From assembly GCF_023073315.1 (NCBI RefSeq), contig NZ_JADPJH010000014.1:403791-452679 (forward strand): a DNA stretch of 48,889 bases, given 5' to 3'. The first letter of the stretch is position 1; each line of letters opens with the position of its first letter. Under the pieces are notes generated by a model. That model had not been told where the DNA came from and made no database searches. It worked only from the letters and a program-made list of their open reading frames with translations. This document shows, piece by piece, positions 42,678 through 48,889 of the stretch. Made by a program: the position numbers and the translations under genes. This DNA is from Bradyrhizobium sp. 1. GTDB lineage: Bacteria; Pseudomonadota; Alphaproteobacteria; Rhizobiales; Xanthobacteraceae.

Positions 42678-43529
42678 ATGTCACGAAGCCCCTTGATCGC
42701 CCGCACGGTCCCCACCCTGCGACGCGCCGTCGACAATCTTCGCAAGCGAAAGGCCACGATCGCGCTGGTCCCGACCATGGGGGCGCTCCATGACGGGCAT
42801 GTGTCGCTGGTGCGCCTGGCCAAGCGGCGCGCCAACCGCGTCGTGGTGTCGATCTTCGTCAACCCGACCCAGTTCGCTCCGACCGAGGACTTTGGTGCCT
42901 ATCCGCGCACGTGGAAGTCCGACATCGCCAAGCTTGCGGCCGAGAACGTCGAGATCGTCTGGCACCCCGGCGTCGAGGCGATGTACCCGGAGGGCTTTGC
43001 GACCCGCATCGTGCCGGAGGGCCCGGCCTTGGCCGGCCTCGAGGACCGCTTCCGGCCGCACTTCTTCGGCGGCGTCGCCACCGTCGTCGGCAAGCTGTTC
43101 ACGCAATGCCGGCCGGACTTTGCGATCTTCGGCGAGAAGGACTTTCAGCAATTGCGGGTGGTCTCGCAGATGGCGCGGGATCTCGATCTCGGCGTGAAAG
43201 TCATAGGCTCCCGCACGGTGCGCGAGCGCGACGGGCTCGCGATGTCCTCGCGCAACGTCTACCTCTCACCCGAGGAGCGGCAGACCGCAACCGTCCTCTA
43301 CCGCGCCATGAAGGACAGCGCCCGCCGCATCCGTGCCGGCGAAGCGATCGCGCCCGCGATGGCGCGCGGCGCCGAGAGCATCACAGCGGCCGGCTTTGCG
43401 CTCGACTATTTCGAGGTCCGCCGTGCCGAGACGCTGGCACAGGTCACCTCGCGCAAGGACGGCCCATTGCGCATCCTGGTCGCCGCCAAGCTCGGCAACA
43501 CCAGGCTGATCGACAATATCGCGGTGTGA
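42678..43529 (+). CDS. panC: pantothenate synthetase
   Basis: The enzyme joins pantoate and beta-alanine with ATP to make pantothenate, the coenzyme A precursor. The 283 residues carry [20 protein letters not shown] with the HxGH ATP motif, [19 protein letters not shown], then [12 protein letters not shown] and [16 protein letters not shown]. The length is normal for the family. ATG 42678 was chosen over an upstream in-frame start because the fold begins there. GAGTC sits just upstream. panB is not next to it. Confidence 0.96.
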   Translation: MSRSPLIARTVPTLRRAVDNLRKRKATIALVPTMGALHDGHVSLVRLAKRRANRVVVSIFVNPTQFAPTEDFGAYPRTWKSDIAKLAAENVEIVWHPGVEAMYPEGFATRIVPEGPALAGLEDRFRPHFFGGVATVVGKLFTQCRPDFAIFGEKDFQQLRVVSQMARDLDLGVKVIGSRTVRERDGLAMSSRNVYLSPEERQTATVLYRAMKDSARRIRAGEAIAPAMARGAESITAAGFALDYFEVRRAETLAQVTSRKDGPLRILVAAKLGNTRLIDNIAV

Positions 43530-43650
43530 ACGCCGAGGTTGATCTTGCGCGCTCCCTCGCGCGGATGGATGATCGGCGCGGGGAAACGAACCGGCCGGCA
43601 GAGCATGTCATTGATCTGCACGATAATCGTGAGCGGCGAAGCTGCCTGTC

Positions 43651-44142
43651 GTGATCCATAGCTGGGGTGTGTCCAACCTCAAGGTCGCGAGCAGCCTCGG
43701 CCGCATCCTGCGCGACCGCGGTCTCGACGCCACGGCTGGGACCACCGAGGTCGCAGCCTGTGCCGGGAAACCGGAGGCGGAATGCTTCACCTTGAAGCGC
43801 CCGGGCGGACCGCTTGATGCAAGATTGTCGGTGTCGGATCTGATTTGCGATTTCGCTTGCGTGCTCACGCTGGCAGGCGGAGTGCATCGCAGCCTGCCGC
43901 AGGGCGCGAAAGTGGTGCTTGGAGGTCGCGGCATCCGTAACCGGCTTGCACCCAACGTCTCGACCGAGCAGCGCGAGAGCCTGACGGAGTATTTTGGCGA
44001 ACAACACCGGAAATATCTGAACGAGATGGGCATTGCGCCGGATCTCATCGACATCGTGGATCGCATCGGCGAAGGCGGGCGACCGGTCGTCATACCGCCG
44101 GCCGACTGGGCACGGCTGCACATCGTGACGCCTTCGCAGTAG
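43651..44142 (+). CDS. COG3904-like (ClpP-fold, periplasmic) protein, probably truncated and degenerate
   Basis: The product is 163 residues from a GTG. It aligns by eye with the C-terminal part of COG3904-type proteins: HSWG...SSLGRILRDRGLDATAG, then CDFACVLTLAGGVHR, YLNEMGIAPDLIDIVDR and ADWARLHIVT. The family motif CASAC, which holds the catalytic serine, is CDFAC here, and the GG of HSWGGS is lost. A stop is in frame 19 bases before the GTG, while a fragment reading ICTIIVSGEAACRD lies upstream in another frame. The true start, if any, is unsure. It may be a decaying gene. Confidence 0.5.
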   Translation: MIHSWGVSNLKVASSLGRILRDRGLDATAGTTEVAACAGKPEAECFTLKRPGGPLDARLSVSDLICDFACVLTLAGGVHRSLPQGAKVVLGGRGIRNRLAPNVSTEQRESLTEYFGEQHRKYLNEMGIAPDLIDIVDRIGEGGRPVVIPPADWARLHIVTPSQ

Positions 44143-44145
44143 CGG

Positions 44146-44586
44146 CTACAGCAATCCGAGATCGCGCAGCTCGCGGCGCATCGGCTCAGGCATCGCCGCG
44201 ATCGAGCCGGCGGCGGATTTGCCGAGATCGAGCGGTACGGAATCGTCCGCGAGATAGCGCCAGCCCTGGAACGGGCGCATCGGCCGCGGCGACACCATGA
44301 TCACCTTCGGCTGCATCACGATGCGGCAGCGCCCGATGCCGTCCTTGTCGCGGAACGGCTCGATGCCGATGATCTTTTCGCGCGCGGCGACCTCGCCCTT
44401 GATGACCCAATAGAGCGACCCGCCGGCGAGGATCTCGGCGTCGCGCTTGGGCGTCATGCGGGTGATGTGGATGTGATGTTGCGGCAGACCCTTCTTCTTG
44501 GCGGTCTGCATCCGTTCGGCCACCCACTCCTTCAATTCCTTGACGGAGTCGCAGCCGACGGCAAGCTTGATCAGATGGAGTGGCAT
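44146..44586 (-). CDS. DUF1489 family protein
   Basis: The 146-residue protein matches DUF1489, an alphaproteobacterial family of unknown function: HLIKLAVGCDSVKELKEWVA, then HHIHITRMTPKRDAEILAGG and SLYWVIKGEVAARE, IGIEPFRDKDGIGRCRIVM. It has no signal peptide or membrane segment. The gene converges with the COG3904-like gene, 3 bp apart, and follows the hypothetical membrane protein gene by 42 bp. Confidence 0.88.
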   Translation of the reverse strand: MPLHLIKLAVGCDSVKELKEWVAERMQTAKKKGLPQHHIHITRMTPKRDAEILAGGSLYWVIKGEVAAREKIIGIEPFRDKDGIGRCRIVMQPKVIMVSPRPMRPFQGWRYLADDSVPLDLGKSAAGSIAAMPEPMRRELRDLGLL

Positions 44587-44628
44587 GGCCCAGCATTAGC
44601 GGGCCAGCCACCCATTTGGAATGCCGAT

Positions 44629-45624
44629 CTATTCGTTATCCGCAGCCGCGGGAGCCGAGGCCGGTGGCGGTGCGAGCGGAACCGGCGCGGCAGCCGGTGC
44701 ACGTTTCGCGGCAGGCTGCTTCTTTGCTGCGGCCGGCGCTACCGCAGGAGCTGAGGCCTGCGCCGAGGTCGCGGCCGGCGCGCGCGGAGCGGCTGCGTTG
44801 GCAGAAGGCGCCGCCTGGCGCGTCGCTGCCGTGGGCGGCTCCGGATTCATGATGCTCACCGGCGGCGTCGACGAGGCACTCGGGAACTCGGCATTGGTCG
44901 GCTTGCCCGTCGGCATCGTGGGCGGCAGACCGGCAAGCGCTCCCGGCATCGGCATGGCCGCCGTCGCCGGCGCTGCTGCGGGCGCGTTCCAGCCCGGCGC
45001 GTAGCGCGCGACCAGCTGATCGTAGAGATGCGCATCCATGTTGGCGGCGACCTGCTGCTGATCGGTCAGCGAGCGGAAGGCGGCGCAATCGAACTGCGTG
45101 CAGCCGTCGCGGGCGACCAGCACCTGCGCGACGAGGCCGTAGCGATCGTGCTCCAGCGACTTGCGCAGCACCTTCATGTCGGGCGTCAGGCTTTTCTCGG
45201 CGGTCGCGGCGTCGCCGAGCGCGGTCAGCCGGTCGATCCTGGCAGCGGTGTAGACGATGGCGGCAGCCGCCGTGTCGGGCGCGCCGAACAGCACCTTTTC
45301 GCAGCCGATGGCGACGGCATCACCGGCGAGATCGTCGAGGCAGGACAGCGCCGGCAGGCTTGCGGTGACCGCAGCCTGCGCGCGCGCCTCGCTGGGCGCG
45401 ATCTGCCCCGGCGGTCCATAGACGCGCACGGTGGCAGCGACCGCGATGGCAATCGCAAGCAGCGTGATGACGGTCAGCGCGCCGTTGGCGACCGATTTCT
45501 CGGCGCGCAGCAGCGTGATCAGCAGAATCAATCCGAAGAAGCCGGCAGCCGCCAGCGTCATCCACATCGGGAAGGCCGGCGAGCGCCAGATTTGGTCGAG
45601 CGACGAGGCCCATGCCCAGTTCAT
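44629..45624 (-). CDS. membrane-anchored protein with Ala/Pro-rich C-terminus (hypothetical)
   Basis: The 331-residue protein has two N-terminal hydrophobic helices (about 18-38 and 48-66). Then comes a domain with LSCLDDLAGDAVAIGCEKVL, LEHDRYGLVAQVLVARDGCT and DAHLYDQLVARYAPGW, with conserved-looking cysteines. The last 120 residues are low-complexity Ala/Pro. I do not recognise a named family. It is probably anchored in the inner membrane with its domain in the periplasm. It precedes DUF1489 on the same strand. Confidence 0.75.
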   Translation of the reverse strand: MNWAWASSLDQIWRSPAFPMWMTLAAAGFFGLILLITLLRAEKSVANGALTVITLLAIAIAVAATVRVYGPPGQIAPSEARAQAAVTASLPALSCLDDLAGDAVAIGCEKVLFGAPDTAAAAIVYTAARIDRLTALGDAATAEKSLTPDMKVLRKSLEHDRYGLVAQVLVARDGCTQFDCAAFRSLTDQQQVAANMDAHLYDQLVARYAPGWNAPAAAPATAAMPMPGALAGLPPTMPTGKPTNAEFPSASSTPPVSIMNPEPPTAATRQAAPSANAAAPRAPAATSAQASAPAVAPAAAKKQPAAKRAPAAAPVPLAPPPASAPAAADNE

Positions 45625-45776
45625 GCGCGGCGTCCCTTCACGCGAGCTGAGAGCGAATGGTCAAGCGAGCACCGTGAGTCGGAAACTGCCCCCGGCCCAC
45701 CTTGTCGAGGTGAAGCGGGCCTTTTGACGGCGAGCGGATCTTTCACCCGCAACGTCAATGCGCAGTAGTCCGCGCG

Positions 45777-45980
45777 TCAGGATTGAGCGAGCTGGCTTTC
45801 CTTGGCGACCCGTTCGAAGGCTTCGGTCGAGCTCTTGATCCGGTACTGGCAATCGTCGCCGTCCGTCGGCAGCAGGCGGATGATTTCATACGAACCGCTG
45901 GCAGCCGGGCGCGCAACGTTGCTTGCCGTGAACAAGACGCGCGTTCCAATCGGGAATTTGTGCTTCAACACCCTCTCCAT
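45777..45980 (-). CDS. small conserved protein, 67 residues
   Basis: The product reads KHKFPIGTRVLFTASN, then SGSYEIIRLLPTDGDDCQYR and FERVAKESQLAQS. This G-x-Y-E-I-x-R-L-L-P...QYRIK...ERVAKESQL pattern recurs in small Bradyrhizobium and Rhodopseudomonas proteins of unknown role. It is compact, polar and beta-rich, possibly SH3-like. The ATG is at 45980. Confidence 0.7.
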   Translation of the reverse strand: MERVLKHKFPIGTRVLFTASNVARPAASGSYEIIRLLPTDGDDCQYRIKSSTEAFERVAKESQLAQS

Positions 45981-46168
45981 TACTCAAACAACGCCTGCCT
46001 CGCCGAATGTCCCACTGCGATGGCCGACCGGAAACCCAGCCGCTGTATAGCACGCATGCGACGTTTTTGGCCAGCCTCATGCGAGCATGGCAAACCTACA
46101 AATTTTTAAGTCTTTTCAGGACGATAACGGGAACAACGGACCACGGTAATACCGCTGGAACCGCCCCA

Positions 46169-46537
46169 TCAGGCGGTATGCGGCAACTTGCCGTCGGGGC
46201 TCGCATGATCGACGGCTTTGGGCAGCTCCTGGGCCAGGATCTGGCCGAGCTGGTCGACCGGGATGTTGTAGCGCGCAGCGAGCTGGCGGACGGTGTCGTT
46301 GCCGAGCACGGCGCGAAGCTGGTCGGCCGAGATCGGCAGATTCTGGCCGTTGCCGAGCCAGGATTTGACCTGGTCGCCGAGGCCCGCCTGCTGGAGCTTT
46401 GCCACGATCGCGCTGAGGCCGCCCTGATTGTTGCTGCCGAGCACCTCGCTCAGCACGGCCGGCAGCACGGCGGCGCCGAGCTGTCCGAGTGCGCTGCGCA
46501 GCGCGGGGTTGTTTTCCAGCGAGTCCAGAATTCCCAT
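46169..46537 (-). CDS. YidB-like protein (DUF937)
   Basis: The 122-residue protein is helical: GILDSLENNPALRSALGQLG, VLSEVLGSNNQGGLSAIVAK and PISADQLRAVLGNDTVRQLA. This matches the YidB/DUF937 family, which is widespread in Proteobacteria and of unknown function. No signal peptide is seen. The ATG at 46537 follows GAGGAGAGG. It stands alone. Confidence 0.9.
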   Translation of the reverse strand: MGILDSLENNPALRSALGQLGAAVLPAVLSEVLGSNNQGGLSAIVAKLQQAGLGDQVKSWLGNGQNLPISADQLRAVLGNDTVRQLAARYNIPVDQLGQILAQELPKAVDHASPDGKLPHTA

Positions 46538-46625
46538 GGCGTGCCCTCTCCTCAGCCGTCGTTGCGCCGTAATTGAGCGCCGCCATGCGGCGCATCGTCA
46601 AGCCGCGCTCAATCACTTTCGCGGG

Positions 46626-47288
46626 TTACGCGTCCTCGAACTTCGCGATGACGAGTGTTTCGGCAAGCCCCTCGCTAGTCCATTCCTGGAATGCCGGCAG
46701 CGCCATCATCGTCTCCATGTAGGCTTTCGTATCAGGCGCGACGTCGATCGCGTAGGTGCGCAAGCGGTGCACGACCGGCGCATACATGGCGTCCGCAGCG
46801 CCGAAGCGGCCGAACAGGAAAGGTCCACCATCGCCATAGCGCGCCCGGCACTCGCGCCAGATCTCCTCGATGCGCGCGACATTGGCTTTGGCATCCGCCG
46901 ACAGCGCCACGGGGCGGACCGGCCGGTGCAGGTTCATGCCGCATTCGCTGCGCAGCGGCACGAAACCGGAATGCATCTCGGCGCAGACCGAACGGGCATG
47001 GGCGCGGGCCGCAGCCTCGTCGGGCCACAACTTCTTCTCCGGGTAGCACTCGGCGATGTATTCGATGATAGCGAGCGAATCCCACACAACGGTCTCGCCG
47101 TCGACCAGCACCGGCACCTTGCCGGCGCGGCTGAAGGACAGGATCTGTTCCTTGTCGGCGGGGTTGTCGGTGTAGAGCGGGATCAGGGTCTCCACGAACG
47201 GGATGTCGTTGGCGCGCAGCGCGAGCCAGGGCCGCATCGACCATGACGAATAGTTCTTGTTGCCGATGGCAAGTTTGAGAGCAGCCAT
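46626..47288 (-). CDS. glutathione S-transferase family protein
   Basis: The 220-residue protein begins with a thioredoxin-like half: LAIGNKNYSSWSMRPWLALR, where the SxWS motif supplies the catalytic Ser, then GKVPVLVDGETVVWDSLAII with the cis-Pro and the ESxAI-like motif. A helical C-terminal half follows. It resembles the YfcF-like or zeta-like groups. GGAAGGA precedes ATG 47288. Substrate is unknown. Confidence 0.92.
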   Translation of the reverse strand: MAALKLAIGNKNYSSWSMRPWLALRANDIPFVETLIPLYTDNPADKEQILSFSRAGKVPVLVDGETVVWDSLAIIEYIAECYPEKKLWPDEAAARAHARSVCAEMHSGFVPLRSECGMNLHRPVRPVALSADAKANVARIEEIWRECRARYGDGGPFLFGRFGAADAMYAPVVHRLRTYAIDVAPDTKAYMETMMALPAFQEWTSEGLAETLVIAKFEDA

Positions 47289-47410
47289 GTCACTGGTCCT
47301 TCCGAAAGTCCGTCTGATGCGGCTGCTTTTAGCGCCATCACCTGCCACCAATCAATCGTTGCCGCCATGGGGCATGCGTGGCAATCGTTGCGATCCCTGA
47401 GGAGCAAGAT

Positions 47411-48124
47411 ATGAGCAGGCATTGGGTCGACATCACCGCCGTCGGCTTCTTCATCATCGAATGGCTGGTCTATGCCGTAACGCTCGAGCATTCGGCCTAT
47501 GGCCGCGACAGCCTGTCGGCGCGGATGAACCGCTACCGCGAGGTCTGGGTCCGCCGCCTGCTCGACCGCGAGGCGCGCATGGTGGACATGCAGATCATGG
47601 CCTCGCTCCAGAACGGCACCGCCTTCTTCGCCTCCACCAGCCTGTTCGCGCTCGGGGGCGCGCTGGCGCTGCTGCACGCCACCAACGACGCGATCATGAT
47701 CCTGAGCAAGCTGCCGATCGATCTCAGCACTTCGCCCGCGATGTGGGAGCTGAAATGCGTCGGCCTGGTGCTGATCTGCGTCTACGCCTTCTTCAAGTTC
47801 GCCTGGGCCTATCGCCTGTTCAACTATGTCGCGATCCTGTTCGGCGGCATGCCGCTCGCCTCCCAGCGCGACACACCGGAGGCCGAGGCCCACGTCATCC
47901 GCACCTCGCGCGTCTTCGAATCCGCCGGCCGCCACTTCAACCGCGGCCAGCGCGCTTTTTTCTTCGCGCTCGGCTATCTCGGCTGGTTCGTCAGCCCCTG
48001 GGTGCTGTTCGTGACCACGGCAGCCGTGGTGATCGTAACCTGGCGCCGGCAGTTCGCATCCAGCGCCTGGGCCGCGATGGCGCCGGAGGCGATGGCCGTG
48101 GATGAGGTCAAGCGCGGTCATTGA
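47411..48124 (+). CDS. DUF599 family membrane protein
   Basis: The 237-residue protein matches DUF599 (PF04654): VGFFIIEWLVYAV near the start, MNRYREVWVRRLLDREARMV, VDMQIMASLQNGTAFFASTS, then VCVYAFFKFAWAYRLFNY-like membrane helices and FNRGQRAFFFALGYLGWF. It has about four or five transmembrane segments. GGAG precedes ATG 47411, which beats an in-frame start 33 bases earlier. Function is unknown. Confidence 0.9.
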   Translation: MSRHWVDITAVGFFIIEWLVYAVTLEHSAYGRDSLSARMNRYREVWVRRLLDREARMVDMQIMASLQNGTAFFASTSLFALGGALALLHATNDAIMILSKLPIDLSTSPAMWELKCVGLVLICVYAFFKFAWAYRLFNYVAILFGGMPLASQRDTPEAEAHVIRTSRVFESAGRHFNRGQRAFFFALGYLGWFVSPWVLFVTTAAVVIVTWRRQFASSAWAAMAPEAMAVDEVKRGH

Positions 48125-48126
48125 TG

Positions 48127-48273
48127 TCTCGTGTCCCGGGCGCGCTGCAACGCTCTTAGCGTTGCTGCGCAGAACCGGGACCCAGATGGCGACACGGTCC
48201 AATGCAGCGACGTGGGCCCCGGCTCTGCAGCGCACCGTCAAAGGGACGCTGCGCCGCGTCCGGGGCACGAGAG
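48127..48273. repeat. 147-bp imperfect palindromic repeat, copy B
   Basis: It starts TCTCGTGTCCCGGGCGCGCT and ends GCGTCCGGGGCACGAGAG, with GACGTGGGCCCCGGCTCTGC inside. It is the second copy of the repeat at 478-623, in the same orientation. It begins two bases after the DUF599 stop, so it may act as that gene's transcript end. Confidence 0.8.
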
Positions 48274-48283
48274 CGGATTTCTT

Positions 48284-48870
48284 CGCGTTCATCTTCAACT
48301 CGGACACACCTTCGCGTCCTCGCGGCGCATTTCGCCCGAGCTTTGCTTCGTCGCTTCACCCTCTTGAGCCAAGAGGGCGCAGGGAAGGCCGGGTGCAGGC
48401 TGGCACCCGCGGTCCGCTGCGCGAAAAGCACACGCAGGAAAACCGCACAGCAGCATACAGGTGGTGCCAATCACTCGGCCTTCCCTGCGCGATGGTCGGA
48501 CGGCTTATGCCGTGCTCTCCCGGGAGCCGAACTTTCCTTCTGGCCTCCCTCGCCCCGCGAATTGACGATGCTGTCCGCCCGGTTGGGCTCGCGCGCATCT
48601 CCGCGAAAGGCTTGACCGTAGCAACGACGGCCAGGACCACACGGTTTTGCCGTACGCAGCTCATCCGGCTTCGCCAAGAGGCTTCGCCGGACTTCGGCGC
48701 CGCTCGTCCGCACGTGGCCACGGGCTCACAGGGACTACCCGCCCTGCCCGCACCTCTCGCGCACGACGCTGCCGCGTCCACCGCAACCCGGCTCGCATAT
48801 CGTGACGACGTACGATCGCCCCTCAAGGATGAGCCGGGATGGTCGACACATACGCTAAAACCGAATTTCG
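48284..48870. repeat. long noncoding repeat-like region at the right end
   Basis: No credible gene lies here, although both strands have open frames. The minus-strand frames contain strings such as GRARHKPSDHRAGKAE and GPRVPACTRPSLRP, which I recognise from many spurious small proteins annotated across Bradyrhizobium genomes, so the DNA itself is probably a dispersed repeat. The sequence turns AT-rich at its right edge (48840 onward). Boundaries are approximate. Confidence 0.5.
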
Positions 48871-48889
48871 GTAAAGTGGAATATTTTTG

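Noticed and set aside
1..48889. CRISPR arrays, prophage, tRNA and rRNA genes
   Set aside because: Read through for regularly spaced repeats, phage structural genes and RNA signatures; none was found.

Overview
The window looks like a piece of an alphaproteobacterial chromosome, most likely Bradyrhizobium or a close relative in the Nitrobacteraceae. The evidence is high GC, the divK-pleD pair, EipB, MipZ, ClpA/ClpS of alphaproteobacterial type, a phasin, DUF1489, DUF3572, DUF599 and YidB-like proteins, and several intergenic palindromic repeat families that I recognise from Bradyrhizobium genomes. There is no rRNA, tRNA, CRISPR array, prophage or complete insertion sequence that I can support. 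Gene order is mostly short operons and single genes with tight spacing, so this is largely core and housekeeping territory with a few accessory catabolic modules.

Layout. 1-5.5 kb: a cut-off ABC substrate-binding protein, repeats, a lipocalin-like secreted protein, a winged-helix/TPR regulator divergent from a cupin, and an MFS exporter divergent from its likely TetR repressor with a perfect palindrome between them. 5.6-10 kb: pleD and divK (cell-cycle and c-di-GMP signalling) with a cluster of GANTC sites upstream, then a translationally coupled DUF3572-dinB-ACT operon. 10-16 kb: two RidA-like proteins, EipB, a glycerophosphodiesterase, an acetyltransferase-like protein, a HIT protein, TrmO and an AzlCD exporter. 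16-19 kb: an SLT/SPOR lytic transglycosylase, an orphan TRAP binding protein and a HAD phosphatase.

19-26 kb holds two compact catabolic modules. The first is nitrilase plus aldoxime dehydratase with a divergent AraC regulator, which together would convert aldoxime to nitrile to carboxylic acid. The second is a 2,2-dialkylglycine decarboxylase-like enzyme with an amino-acid binding protein and a divergent LysR regulator; an inverted repeat lies in their shared promoter. These are the most distinctive functional units here.

26-42 kb: aldo/keto reductase, DHA2-type exporter, a lipoprotein, clpA and clpS (N-degron proteolysis), a TadG-like von Willebrand protein with 12 cysteines in its C-terminal half, a phasin with two GTGC-N3-GCAC sites at its promoter, a D,D-carboxypeptidase with SPOR domain, a membrane-anchored J-domain protein, a TehA-like channel, a VWA protein and an alpha/beta hydrolase with a possible general-stress (EcfG-type) promoter. 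42-49 kb: mipZ, panC, a degenerate COG3904-like protein, several conserved small proteins, a GST, a DUF599 membrane protein, then a block of repeats. One repeat at the right end has a near-identical partner at the left end of the window in the same orientation.

I found no clearly new multi-gene system. The best leads are the two catabolic modules and several regulatory sites.
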